Source of the DNA: Mesorhizobium mediterraneum
GTDB taxonomy: Bacteria > Pseudomonadota > Alphaproteobacteria > Rhizobiales > Rhizobiaceae
DNA length: 34,002 nt
Assembly: GCF_002284565.1 (NCBI RefSeq)
Contig: NZ_NPKI01000048.1
Coordinates: 1 to 34,002 of the forward strand
Direction: 5' to 3'
Shown: positions 7,227-15,027 of the stretch, one piece after another
Layout: the number at the start of each line of letters is the position of its first letter
Numbering within the stretch: position 1 is the first letter of the stretch
Notes under the pieces: generated by a model
Database searches by the model: none
Told to the model about the DNA's origin: nothing
What the model saw: only the letters and a program-made list of their open reading frames with translations
Translations under genes and position numbers: made by a program

Positions 7227-8476
7227 GTGATCAAGAAACTCGCTTTCGTTTTGTCATGCGCTGCCGCCTTTTGCGTGACGTCCGCCTTTGCGCAGGACAA
7301 AAATCTCGAGAAACTTGGCGGCTTCAAGACTACCGGCACACCGATGATGGAGCCGATCCCGCAGACCGGGGAAAACGCCGAAGCCCTCAAAGCCATTGCA
7401 GCGAAGGTCAAAGTCCCTGATGGCTTCAAGGTCAATCTCTATGCCATCGTTCCCGACGCGCGTCATATGGCCGTAGGGCCACAGGGCGTGGTGACGTTCG
7501 TCGGTACCCGCAAAGAGCTGGTCTATTCCATGACCGACCGCGACAAGGATCGCGTCGCCGATGATGTGAAGGTCTTTGCACCCTCAATCAAAATGACAGT
7601 CCCGAACGGCGTTTGTTTCTCCAGAGATGGCCACCTCTATCTCGTCGAGCAGAACCGCGTATTGTGGTTCCCGGGCGCCGAGTTTTTTTATGAAGGTCCC
7701 GATGTCGCGGCTTTCGCCATCGTGAAGCAAGGCGAGCTGATACCCGCCTCCGACGAGAGCTACAATCACACGGCCCGAACCTGCCGCGTCGGACCCGATA
7801 ACCGCATCTATATTACCATCGGCCAGCCCTTCAATGTGCCAGCGCCCGAACTGCTCCCGGAATTCGAGAAACTGGGCATCGGCGGCGTCATAAGCATGAA
7901 GCAGGACGGTACCGACCGCAAAATTTATGCGCGCGGAATGCGCAATCCTCTCGGCCTGGATTTCAATCCAAAGGACAAGACACTTTGGGTGAACGACAAT
8001 CAGGTCGACGGCATGGGCGACACCATCCCCCCGGGTGAAATGAATCATGTTACCGGGCCGGACCAGAATTTTGGCTTCCCCTGGTATGGCGGCGGCAAGA
8101 CCCGTACGGTTGAGTACAAGGACGCCAAAGTGCCCGAAGGCGTGATCTTCCCAGAGGTCGAGCAGGAAGCGCACGCGGCCGATCTCGGGCTGTCGTTCTA
8201 TACCGGCAAGCAGTTCCCGAAAAATACCGGGGCGGCATCTTCTCAACCCAGCACGGTTCCTGGAACCGCGTGGAGCCGGTGGGCGCTCGGGTAATGTTCA
8301 CCTCGCTCAAGGAGGACGGCACGGCGGGCAAAACTGAAGTATTCGCTGACGGCTGGCTGAGCGAGAATGGCGAGTATCTCGGCCGTCCTGTCGATGTTCA
8401 GATGCTCATCGACGGTTCGCTGCTGGTGTCCGACGATTTAGCAGGGGCCGTCTGGCGGATTTCCTACGGCGATTAA
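7227..8476 (+). pseudogene. L-sorbosone dehydrogenase-like PQQ-type sugar dehydrogenase, broken by a -1 frameshift
   Basis: GTG 7227 follows GGGAGG with a 5-nt gap and begins a Sec signal peptide (MIKKLAFVLSCAAAFCV, cleaved after AFA). The mature part matches the sorbosone/glucose dehydrogenase beta-propeller family: TTGTPMMEPIPQTGENAEAL, DARHMAVGPQGVVTFVGTRK, DESYNHTARTCRVGPDNRIY, NDNQVDGMGDTIPPGEMN and QNFGFPWYGGG. After FYTGKQFPK the frame changes inside the A-run AAAAA (8219-8224 area). The original frame stops near 8294, while the family sequence continues in another frame as YRGGIFSTQHGSWNRVEPVG and then ARVMFTSLKEDGTAGKTEVF, ending at 8476. Adding one A restores a single protein of about 416 residues, the normal family length. 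This is either a real lesion or a homopolymer sequencing error. The intact protein would oxidise sugars or aldehydes in the periplasm, passing electrons to the cytochrome gene next to it. Confidence 0.88.
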
Positions 8477-8485
8477 ACGACTTAA

Positions 8486-8514
8486 CCAGGCGGCGGACTT
8501 CTGCCGCTGCCTGG
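8486..8514 (+). other. Intercistronic hairpin between quinoprotein and cytochrome genes
   Basis: CCAGGCGGCGG (8486-8496) and CCGCTGCCTGG (8504-8514) pair over 11 bp with one G-T wobble and a 7-nt loop. No T-run follows, so it more likely stabilises or processes the mRNA than ends it. It lies 10 bp past one stop and 30 bp before the next start. Confidence 0.5.
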
Positions 8515-8544
8515 CTCATTTCCCTATTGATATAGGAGTCCGGG

Positions 8545-8868
8545 GTGCGGAGTTTGATCGTAAGTCTGGCTGCGCTCTTTGCCTGTTCGTCTCTTGCGGA
8601 GGCCGGAGGTGATGCCGCTTCGGGCAGAAAGGTCATGCTGAAGTGCCAGGTTTGCCATGGCAAGGATGGCATCGCCAAGCTGCCCGAGGCGCCGAACATA
8701 GCAGGGCAAAAGGAGGCTTATCTGGTCAAGGCGTTGATGGCCTTCAAGGCGGGCGAGCGCAAGAACGAGCAGATGACTGTCGTGACCAAGGGCTTGAGCG
8801 ATGAGGATATAGCTGATGTCGCCGCTTATTACTCATCGATCAAGATCACCGTTCAGGTTCCGCCATGA
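8545..8868 (+). CDS. Periplasmic class I cytochrome c
   Basis: 107 residues starting at GTG 8545, after TAGGAGTCCGGG. The N-terminus is a Sec signal peptide (MRSLIVSLAALFACSSLAEA). The mature domain has one heme-binding motif, CQVCH (about residues 34-38). The axial methionine is probably the Met of KNEQMTVVTKGLSDEDIADV (about 76-77), ahead of the typical C-terminal helix DIADVAAYYSSIK. Size and pattern fit cytochrome c553/c4-like single-heme carriers. It lies 68 bp downstream of the quinoprotein gene on the same strand, so it is the probable electron acceptor of that dehydrogenase (inference from context). Confidence 0.92.
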   Translation: MRSLIVSLAALFACSSLAEAGGDAASGRKVMLKCQVCHGKDGIAKLPEAPNIAGQKEAYLVKALMAFKAGERKNEQMTVVTKGLSDEDIADVAAYYSSIKITVQVPP

Positions 8869-8914
8869 GACCAGGCTCGCAGAGCGTCCGCCGCCTGGCT
8901 ACGTCACCGAGCGA

Positions 8915-9307
8915 TCACGGGTTCCATCCGCCGCTGCCGTATTGACGGGTAATGATCTCGAGAAGGTGACCGTTCGGGTCCTCGAAATAAACACCGCGGC
9001 CGCCGTCGTGGTGATTGATCTGGCCCAGCTGCGCCCGGCCAGGGTCAGCCCAGTAGGGGAGCGCCCGTTCACGAATCCTACCGAATATCGCGTCGAATTC
9101 GGCTTCGCTGACCAGGAACGCATAATGCTGCGGCGTGATTTCGCCTGAGGTATCCATGTAGTCGAGGTTGGCACCGTTTTCGGTCGTGACCATCTGGAAA
9201 GGTCCCCAGCGCCTCGGGGCTGGAAGGCCGAGCATTTCCGCCAGGAATTTTGCCGACGCCTCGCTGTCGCGGGCCGACAGTATCGTGTGGTTGAAATCGA
9301 TAGCCAT
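8915..9307 (-). CDS. VOC-family (glyoxalase/bleomycin-resistance fold) protein
   Basis: 130 residues forming a single VOC module with two beta-alpha-beta-beta-beta units. It starts MAIDFNHTILSARDSEASAK and ends its fold with DPNGHLLEIITRQYGSG. Candidate metal ligands are His7, His61 (PQHYAF) and Glu117 (LLEIIT), in the positions typical of metal-dependent VOC proteins. The HHDGGRGVYFEDPNGH stretch is characteristic of this branch. The family covers glyoxalases, dioxygenases and antibiotic-binding proteins; the substrate cannot be read from the sequence. It converges on the cytochrome gene with a 46-bp gap. Confidence 0.9.
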   Translation of the reverse strand: MAIDFNHTILSARDSEASAKFLAEMLGLPAPRRWGPFQMVTTENGANLDYMDTSGEITPQHYAFLVSEAEFDAIFGRIRERALPYWADPGRAQLGQINHHDGGRGVYFEDPNGHLLEIITRQYGSGGWNP

Positions 9308-9394
9308 GCCATCACTCCCTTTGATCTCTTCTCGCGCGTCGTTGTTCCACGACTGAAGCGACGCTGCACGAGATGGGGTCGAAGGGCATGATGC

Positions 9395-9964
9395 TCAAGC
9401 TGGCGTGGCAACATGCCCGATGACCTGCACGGGGCCAGCTTCATGAATACGGGCGATGATCATTTCGCCGCTATCCGGCACCTCGCCGGTCAAGCCGGTG
9501 ATGTTGACCTGATGCGTGACAAGAACGGCTGGTCCACCGAAACGCTGCCCGCGGAGCCAGGCCGAAAGGGCAGCGGTGTGCTCCTTTGCGGCCGCACTGT
9601 CGCCGAAGAACGAATTGAGCAACTCAAGAGGCACAACTTTGCCCAAACCGAGCAGGCGAGCAGTGTCGAGGCAACGACACCACTGGCTCGAATAGACGGC
9701 TGCCGACGAGATACCATTTGCACGGAACAGGTCGCCGATCGCGCGGGACTGCGCACGACCTTCTGCCGACAGATTCCGCTGTGTGCTGCAATCACCGAGC
9801 CTGAAGCCAGGGGAATCGCCGGAGCCCGGGGCGGCAGCATGGCGCAACAAGGCGATAGCTTTTCCGGATCGCAGGGCTGCCCAAAGTGGCTCGGAGGCTT
9901 GTGCCTTGCCGAAGGCAGCCGCTCCGAGCGACAGGACCAGAAATCGCCGACGTCCAATTCGCAT
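9395..9964 (-). CDS. Histidine phosphatase family protein with Tat-type signal
   Basis: 189 residues. The N-terminus MRIGRRRFLVLSLGAAAFGK with the following AQA is a twin-arginine-like signal (RRRFL), pointing to export in folded form. The phosphohistidine motif is the reduced LLRHA (His42), where most family members have RHG. The second half supplies SSQWCRCLDTARLLG and VLVTHQVNITGLTG, whose His is the second catalytic one. Members dephosphorylate diverse small molecules or proteins. Exported forms with this pattern are common in Proteobacteria, but no substrate is known. ATG 9964 was preferred over GTG 9976 because AAGGTGAG precedes it at good spacing. Confidence 0.88.
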   Translation of the reverse strand: MRIGRRRFLVLSLGAAAFGKAQASEPLWAALRSGKAIALLRHAAAPGSGDSPGFRLGDCSTQRNLSAEGRAQSRAIGDLFRANGISSAAVYSSQWCRCLDTARLLGLGKVVPLELLNSFFGDSAAAKEHTAALSAWLRGQRFGGPAVLVTHQVNITGLTGEVPDSGEMIIARIHEAGPVQVIGHVATPA

Positions 9965-10092
9965 CTTGCTTCTCACCTTATCCGATAGGGCTGTCGAATG
10001 AGAAGGCTTTTCGCTGGAAGCCTGTCATTCGATGGATGTCGGCCGAACCGGAACAATGATATTCTGCGGGAGCATTCGGAGAGGCGACTGCA

Positions 10093-10728
10093 TTGACCGA
10101 GAACTTGGAAGCCGAAGGGACGAGAGGTTGGTCGAATCTGCTGCTCGCGGCAGAACGGGGCGATGCGGAGGCTGTTCGAGCGGAGTTGGCGGCCGGCGCC
10201 AATATCAACGAGGCGGACGGCGGCGGCTGGTCAGCACTTCATCTCGCAGCCCTCAACGCCCGCACCGCGGCGGTCGAGGCGTTGATCGAACACCCAACTG
10301 TCGATGTGAACTCCAGAAACACATGGAAGAGCACGCCTTTGAGCCTCGCTTCGGCCAAGGGCCACTACGCATCCATTCTAGCTCTCGTGAAACATCCCGA
10401 AATAGAGATCAATGCAAGAGCCGAATACTACGGCAGGACGGCCCTTATCGAAGCAGCAAAGAACGGGCATCTGGATGTCGTTAAGCTGCTTGTCGAGAAT
10501 GGCGCCGACGTGAATCTGAGTGATAAGACCGGAAGAAACAACGCGCTTATCGAGGCTATCAAGGGACGGCACTACGACGTCGCGGGATACCTGCTTGATT
10601 CTCGGAAAGTGAACTTTCTCAACAAGGATATGAGACTGAACGCCCTGATCTGGGCTGGAAGCTGCCATAACCCTCAACTCATCGAAAAGCTGGAAACCTC
10701 GATTCATACTTTCTTCGAAGGCAAGTGA
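10093..10728 (+). CDS. Ankyrin-repeat protein
   Basis: 211 residues of which nearly all is ankyrin repeats, about five (roughly residues 13-45, 46-80, 81-115, 116-147 and 148-180). Clear consensus pieces are GWSALHLAALNARTAAVEAL, GRTALIEAAKNGHLDVVKLL with VENGADVN, and NNALIEAIKGRHYDVAGYLL. The start is a TTG at 10093 after GGAGAGG; no ATG lies nearby. There is no signal peptide or catalytic domain, so it is expected to be a cytosolic protein-protein interaction module. Its partner is unknown. It stands alone, 150 bp before the ArsR gene. Confidence 0.9.
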   Translation: MTENLEAEGTRGWSNLLLAAERGDAEAVRAELAAGANINEADGGGWSALHLAALNARTAAVEALIEHPTVDVNSRNTWKSTPLSLASAKGHYASILALVKHPEIEINARAEYYGRTALIEAAKNGHLDVVKLLVENGADVNLSDKTGRNNALIEAIKGRHYDVAGYLLDSRKVNFLNKDMRLNALIWAGSCHNPQLIEKLETSIHTFFEGK

Positions 10729-10830
10729 AGGTTTCGCTCCGCTTCCGCCGCAGTGACCCTGTCCGTGGTCTTGCGCTAGCCGAGTCCTCGATCGCCGCAG
10801 GTCGCCTGTGGAGCCCTCTTCCAAAATCAT

Positions 10831-10886
10831 TCAACCAAATGGTTGACTGTCTGAAAGCGCGCGTCTATATTCAACTACATGGTTGA
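10831..10886 (+). promoter_or_regulatory. Promoter of the ArsR operon with two operator palindromes and a leaderless start
   Basis: TTGACT (10843-10848) and TATATT (10866-10871) are separated by exactly 17 bp, a good sigma-70-type promoter. Transcription is expected at about 10878, one base before ATG 10879, with no ribosome binding site between, so the mRNA should be leaderless. Two matching palindromes frame it: TCAACCAAATGGTTGA (10831-10846, perfect arms) overlaps the -35, and TCAACTACATGGTTGA (10871-10886, one mismatch) covers the start site and the start codon. Their centres are 40 bp apart, about four helical turns. This is the arrangement expected for autorepression by the ArsR protein encoded next. 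Confidence 0.75.
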
Positions 10887-11268
10887 ATTAGAGACACCCC
10901 AGATGGACTCGGTCTTTCACGCGCTTGGCGACGCCACCCGCCGGCACATGCTTCGCGATCTCGCCGGCGGCGAGCGAACGGTGACCCAGTTGGCGCAACC
11001 CTTCGCCATGTCACTTGCCGCCGCCTCCAAGCACATCAAGGCGCTGGAGAACGCAGGGCTTATCCGCCGAGAGGTGAGGGGCCGGACGCATGTCTGCCGG
11101 CTCGAACCCGGACCGCTGGCCAGCGCCCATCAGTGGCTGGGCTTCTACGAGCGCTTCTGGACCAGCCGTCTCGACGTTCTCGAACGCCTCCTTCGCGAGG
11201 AGGACGCACGCAAAGCCCAGGATCGTTCCAAGAAATCGCCCAACTCAAAAGAAGGAGACGACCAGTGA
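10879..11268 (+). CDS. ArsR-family winged-helix repressor
   Basis: 129 residues with a complete ArsR winged helix: MDSVFHALGDATRRHMLRDL (about 9-28), the recognition region TVTQLAQPFAMSLAAASKHI (about 34-53) and the wing LIRREVRGRTHVCRLEPG. No metal-binding CxC pair is present, so it belongs to the non-metal branch usually found beside SRPBCC (AHSA1) genes. The C-terminal part WLGFYERFWTSRLDVLERLL is typical of that branch. Its start codon lies inside an operator, and an alternative in-frame ATG at 10903 also exists. It overlaps the next gene by 4 bp (GTGA), so translation is probably coupled. Confidence 0.93.
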   Translation: MVELETPQMDSVFHALGDATRRHMLRDLAGGERTVTQLAQPFAMSLAAASKHIKALENAGLIRREVRGRTHVCRLEPGPLASAHQWLGFYERFWTSRLDVLERLLREEDARKAQDRSKKSPNSKEGDDQ

Positions 11269-11798
11269 ACCAGATGAAAAGCATCGAAGCCTATGGCGAG
11301 CTGACCGAGCCCGCCACGTTCACCATTCAACGCCTTTTGCCCGGTCCTATCGAGCGCGTCTGGGCTTATCTCACCGAGAGTGACTTGCGCCGGCAGTGGA
11401 TGGCTGCGGGCCAGATGGAAATGAAGGCCGGCACGTCGTTCGAGCTCGTCTGGCGTAACGACGAGCTGACCGATCCGCCTGGCCAGCGCCCCGCAGGTTT
11501 TCCCGAAGAGCATCGGATGGAGGGCCGCATTACCGAACTCGATGCGCCGCGCAAGCTCGCGATCACCTGGGGAAACACCGGCGGAGTTTCCTTCTTGCTG
11601 GAGCCGGAGGGCAATGATGTGCTGCTCACCGTCATCCATCGCCGGCTGCCGGAACGCGCAACCCAGCTCAACGTCACCGCCGGCTGGCACATGCACCTCG
11701 ACATGCTGGCCGCCCGCCTCGCGGGCAAGACGCCGACCTCGTTTTGGGATGGCTGGAGCCGCCTGCGCGAAGAATACGACCGCCGCCTGCCGGCCTGA
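11265..11798 (+). CDS. SRPBCC family (AHSA1-like) protein
   Basis: 177 residues starting at GTG 11265, which overlaps the ArsR stop by 4 bp and follows AAGGAGACGACCA. The START/Bet v1-like fold of the AHSA1 family is shown by FTIQRLLPGPIERVWAYLTE, then SDLRRQWMAAGQ, GRITELDAPRKLAITWG and the C-terminal GWHMHLDMLAARLAGK. Such proteins form a hydrophobic cavity that binds a small ligand, and are very often encoded directly after an ArsR regulator. Ligand and function are not known. A longer in-frame reading from 11133 lies wholly inside the ArsR gene and is rejected. Confidence 0.9.
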   Translation: MNQMKSIEAYGELTEPATFTIQRLLPGPIERVWAYLTESDLRRQWMAAGQMEMKAGTSFELVWRNDELTDPPGQRPAGFPEEHRMEGRITELDAPRKLAITWGNTGGVSFLLEPEGNDVLLTVIHRRLPERATQLNVTAGWHMHLDMLAARLAGKTPTSFWDGWSRLREEYDRRLPA

Positions 11799-11928
11799 CA
11801 CGATCGCGTCGGCCAGCCCTGAAGTCACCGCCGAGCCTCCACCGGCATCCGCCCCTGGAAAGCTCGCACACCAGCAACGAACCGACGATGAGACGTGCTT
11901 GCATTTCGCAAGCCCGATGGAGGAAGTC

Positions 11929-12504
11929 ATGCGCAAATTGATCACCGGAATGAAGATTTCCCTCGACGGCAAGATGGAGGGACCCGAGGGATACGCGGAT
12001 TGGGTCGACGCATGGTCGGAGGAATACGGCCTGATGCCGCAAATCGACGCCTGTCTGCTCGGGAGCGCCATGTATGCCGGCTACGAGCGCTATTGGACCG
12101 CGATACAGAACGAGCCGGACAAGCCGCTGCCGATGACCGGCAAATCGCCGACGCCGGCCGAGCTCGAATGGGCCCGCTTTGCCGAACAGACCCCGCATTA
12201 TGTGCTGTCGAACACGATGACTTCGGCGCTGTGGCCAAAGACGCGCTTCGTGCGCACCTTCGAGGACATCGCTGCCCTCAAGCAGCAGCCCGGCAAGGAC
12301 ATCTATCTCATGGGCGGCGCCCGAATGACCGCGAGCCTCATCGATGCTGGGCTGGTGGATGAACTGCGGCTGATCGTCTATCCGCTGCTCGTCGGCGACG
12401 GGAAGGCGCTGTTTGCGACGACGCAAAATCGTCGTGGGCTCGAATTGCGGAAGGTCGGGCAGCTTTCGGATGGGCGCGTGAGCCTGGTCTATGGAATTGG
12501 CTAA
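11929..12504 (+). CDS. RibD C-terminal / dihydrofolate reductase-like protein
   Basis: 191 residues with the DHFR-like fold: MRKLITGMKISLDGKMEGPE at the N-terminus, then LLGSAMYAGYERYW (about 45-58), and the NADPH-binding DIYLMGGARMTASLIDAGLV with DELRLIVYPLLVGDGKALF (about 124-162). This group is widespread in Proteobacteria and soil bacteria, often near ArsR/SRPBCC genes. The reductase substrate is usually unknown, and a role in folate or riboflavin synthesis is not implied. ATG 11929 follows GGAGGAAGTC; upstream in-frame starts lie inside the preceding gene. A 130-bp gap separates it from the SRPBCC gene, so co-transcription is likely but not certain. Confidence 0.9.
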   Translation: MRKLITGMKISLDGKMEGPEGYADWVDAWSEEYGLMPQIDACLLGSAMYAGYERYWTAIQNEPDKPLPMTGKSPTPAELEWARFAEQTPHYVLSNTMTSALWPKTRFVRTFEDIAALKQQPGKDIYLMGGARMTASLIDAGLVDELRLIVYPLLVGDGKALFATTQNRRGLELRKVGQLSDGRVSLVYGIG

Positions 12505-12714
12505 CTCAGCCGGTCTTCGCAGACTTCGCAGCGCTGAGGCGCAGGTGCAACTGAACGACCGCAAAGGGTCGGGGCGAGCTTCGCGTCGGCAAGGTCCAAT
12601 CATGACACAATCCGCACCATCGCGGAGCTTGCCCCATTGCATCCACCAAGGGTGTTGGCCTTTCCTGCGTCGGCCTGTACTATGAACAGGTGAATGCAGG
12701 GGAGGAGCTGGAGC

Positions 12715-14271
12715 GTGCGACCGGATCGGACTCTCCGCCGTTGGGGGATGTGGGCCTTCATCGCCGTCATGATGCTTTCGCCGCATGCGGCGTCGGCCGA
12801 CACCATTACGCCGGACCGGATCGCGGCAGCCCTGTCGAAGCTCGAGGCGCTCGCCGAAGGCGTCGTCGCGGATGGTGGGGTGCCTGGTCTCGCCATCGGG
12901 GTCGTCCATGACGACAAAGTGGTCTTCCTCAAGGGGTTTGGGCATCGCGAGGCCGGCAAACCGGAGGTCGTCGATGCCGACACGGTGTTCCAGATCGCCT
13001 CCCTGTCCAAGCCGGTCTCCGCCACTATCGTTGCGGCACTGGTCAGCGGGGAAATCGTTTCCTGGGATGCGAAGATCGCCGACCTCGATCCGGCCTTCCG
13101 GCTCGCCGAACCCTATCCGACCAGTGAGCTCACGGTCCGCGACCTGTTCGCCCACCGCAGCGGACTTCCCGGCACCGCTGGCGACGACCTCGAGGACATT
13201 GGCTACGACCGCGCGGAGATCCTGCGCCGTCTGCGGTTCGTCTCGCCATCGTCGAGCTTTCGTGCCGGCTACTCCTACAGCAATTTCGGCCTGACCGAGG
13301 GTGCCGTCGCTGCTGCCAGGCCGACGGGCAAGCCTTGGGAGGAGATCGCCGAGGAGAAGCTCTACCGTCCGCTTGGAATGACCTCGACCAGCTCCCGTCA
13401 TGCGGACTTCATCAAGCACGCCAATCGCGCCGCGCTCCACGTCAAGATCGACGGCGTCTGGGCCGCGAAGGTAAAGCGCGACCCGGATGCGCAGGCGCCC
13501 GCGGGCGGCGTCAGCTCCACGGCACGCGATCTCTCGCAATGGGTGCGCCTCGTGCTCGGCAATGGGGTCTATGCCGGCGAGACCCTCATTAAAGCCGACG
13601 CGCTGGACCAGACGCATATTCCCCTGATGGCGCGCGGCAAGAATCCCGTCTCAGGCGGCACGTCCTTCTACGGCCTCGGCTGGAATATCGAATTCGGCCG
13701 GCATGGCCTGAGCTGGGGCCATGCCGGCGCCTTCAGCGTTGGCGCACGCACCTTGGTGACGCTCTTCCCGGAGGAGAAGCTTGGCATCGTGATTGTCGCC
13801 AACGCCTTTTCGACAGGGGTGCCGGAAGGGCTGTCCGACAGCTTCGCCGATCTCGCCTTTGACGGAACGATCGAGAAGGATTGGGTCAAGGCATGGGATG
13901 ACACCTATGCGAGCCTGTTCGGCCCGGCGGTCGCGGCGGCCAAGGCCACCTATGCCGCGCCACCGTCTCCGGCAAGGCCAGCCGGACCGGCCAGCGCCTA
14001 TGCAGGCCGTTACTCCAACGACTTCATCGGCGATGCGGTCGTATCCAGTGCGGGAGACGCTCTTGTGCTCAAGGTCGGGCCAGCCGGCGCGCGGTCCTAT
14101 TCATTGAAGCATTTCGACGGCGACCTGTTCCTGAGCTTCCCGGACGCCGAGACGCCGGACAGGCCCGCCGGCGTAGGCTTTGTCGTCGGCCCCGACGGCA
14201 AGGCGTCGGCCATGACCATAGAGTTTCTCGACGACAATCATCTCGGCACACTGCGGCGCGTGGGAGATTAG
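12715..14271 (+). CDS. Secreted serine hydrolase, beta-lactamase (class C)/esterase fold
   Basis: 518 residues from GTG 12715, chosen because GGGGAGGAG sits 7 nt upstream; ATG 12694 lacks such a site. A signal peptide covers about residues 1-28 (GMWAFIAVMMLSPHAASA). The Beta-lactamase (PF00144) domain has all three catalytic elements: the SxxK motif Ser96-Lys99 (QIASLSKPVSA), the YxN motif Tyr188-Asn190 (GYSYSNFGL) and the HxG motif His336 (SWGHAGAFS). A C-terminal domain (about residues 430-518, YAGRYSNDFIGDAVV onward) resembles the DUF3471-type domain found in these hydrolases. Members hydrolyse esters, amides or D-peptides in the periplasm; true beta-lactamase activity cannot be assumed. 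It stands alone. Confidence 0.92.
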   Translation: MRPDRTLRRWGMWAFIAVMMLSPHAASADTITPDRIAAALSKLEALAEGVVADGGVPGLAIGVVHDDKVVFLKGFGHREAGKPEVVDADTVFQIASLSKPVSATIVAALVSGEIVSWDAKIADLDPAFRLAEPYPTSELTVRDLFAHRSGLPGTAGDDLEDIGYDRAEILRRLRFVSPSSSFRAGYSYSNFGLTEGAVAAARPTGKPWEEIAEEKLYRPLGMTSTSSRHADFIKHANRAALHVKIDGVWAAKVKRDPDAQAPAGGVSSTARDLSQWVRLVLGNGVYAGETLIKADALDQTHIPLMARGKNPVSGGTSFYGLGWNIEFGRHGLSWGHAGAFSVGARTLVTLFPEEKLGIVIVANAFSTGVPEGLSDSFADLAFDGTIEKDWVKAWDDTYASLFGPAVAAAKATYAAPPSPARPAGPASAYAGRYSNDFIGDAVVSSAGDALVLKVGPAGARSYSLKHFDGDLFLSFPDAETPDRPAGVGFVVGPDGKASAMTIEFLDDNHLGTLRRVGD

Positions 14272-14290
14272 GGTCAAAACCCGATCAATC

Positions 14291-14325
14291 TGAACGACCG
14301 AGTTCGATCCCATCTCGGCCGTTCA
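14291..14325 (+). terminator. Hairpin after the serine hydrolase gene, possible terminator
   Basis: TGAACGACCGAG (14291-14302) and CTCGGCCGTTCA (14314-14325) pair over 12 positions with one mismatch and an 11-nt loop, 20 bp past the stop. No T-run follows on the plus strand, so it may protect the mRNA end rather than terminate on its own. Confidence 0.35.
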
Positions 14326-14473
14326 TGTCAGGAAGTGACGGCTCTGAAAGCTGACCTTGCAGGTGGCCGTCGTCATGGATCATATCTGTCGCAGAAGTCG
14401 GGTGCAGAACTGTCGTTTTAATCGGGAGTTTCGCGACAAAGCACTCGCCCGCAATCAGCCCATAGCGGACAAG

Positions 14474-14971
14474 CTATGCCAGCATCGAAAGGTCAGTTGG
14501 CTCTGGTTCTGCACCCGCTGCTGTTAACATCGCGTGGACCTGACCCCGGTGGTGGGTCTGATGGTTGAAGAGTTCAACAACACAGAGAGCCTTTGGCTTC
14601 TCGATCCGCGTTGAACCTCCCCCAGGATACCAAACAACCATCCCGTTGAGGTCCGCGTCGAGCAATCGTGCTGCCCACTCTTCGATTTCCTCGTTCCGTT
14701 GCAAACGGAGCGTCTTGAAGTCATCCCAATCCGATGGGCTTGTGAGGGAGTGCTTGACGGTTTCCTCTGGGCGCTCGTTCCCCTTTATTCGCTGTAGAAT
14801 CAGGGCATCGGCCCAATAAAAATGGTTCAACGTAGCTGCGATTGATTGGAAGAACGCACCTCGATCCTTCCAGCGATCCACATTCGTGAGCCCATCAGCG
14901 GCAGTTACCAAAGAGGTATTTTGCCAAGTGTTGTAACGGGCCATGAGTCGGCAGTATCCGGATGAGATCAT
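14474..14971 (-). CDS. DinB-like four-helix metalloprotein
   Basis: 165 residues beginning MISSGYCRLMARYNTWQN at ATG 14971, 9 nt after GGAG; an upstream TTG start at 14986 is possible. The DinB/YfiT fold is indicated by three histidines in the family positions: His50 (ATLNHFYWAD), and His137 and His141 (ELFNHQTHHRGQVHAM). These bind a divalent metal. NHQTHHRGQ is the family's best motif. DinB-like proteins include thiol-dependent transferases and stress-induced proteins; in many species their role is undefined. It is 56 bp downstream of the unknown membrane protein gene on the same strand, so the two may be co-transcribed. Confidence 0.9.
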   Translation of the reverse strand: MISSGYCRLMARYNTWQNTSLVTAADGLTNVDRWKDRGAFFQSIAATLNHFYWADALILQRIKGNERPEETVKHSLTSPSDWDDFKTLRLQRNEEIEEWAARLLDADLNGMVVWYPGGGSTRIEKPKALCVVELFNHQTHHRGQVHAMLTAAGAEPEPTDLSMLA

Positions 14972-15027
14972 TTTCTCGGGCTCCAATGGTTATCGATTTT
15001 CGGTGGAGAATGACCGCTGGTCTCAAC

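Noticed and set aside
8213..8230. Programmed -1 frameshift in the sorbosone dehydrogenase gene
   Set aside because: The A-run is too short and not in a classic X-XXY-YYZ slippery heptamer, and a frameshift is not a feature of this family. An indel or sequencing error is simpler.
11133..11264. 44-residue N-terminal extension of the SRPBCC protein
   Set aside because: It lies entirely inside the ArsR gene; GTG 11265 has a good ribosome binding site and the 4-bp coupling overlap.
11674..13617. 647-codon minus-strand frame
   Set aside because: It spans the antisense of three unrelated plus-strand genes and their gaps and shows no domain.
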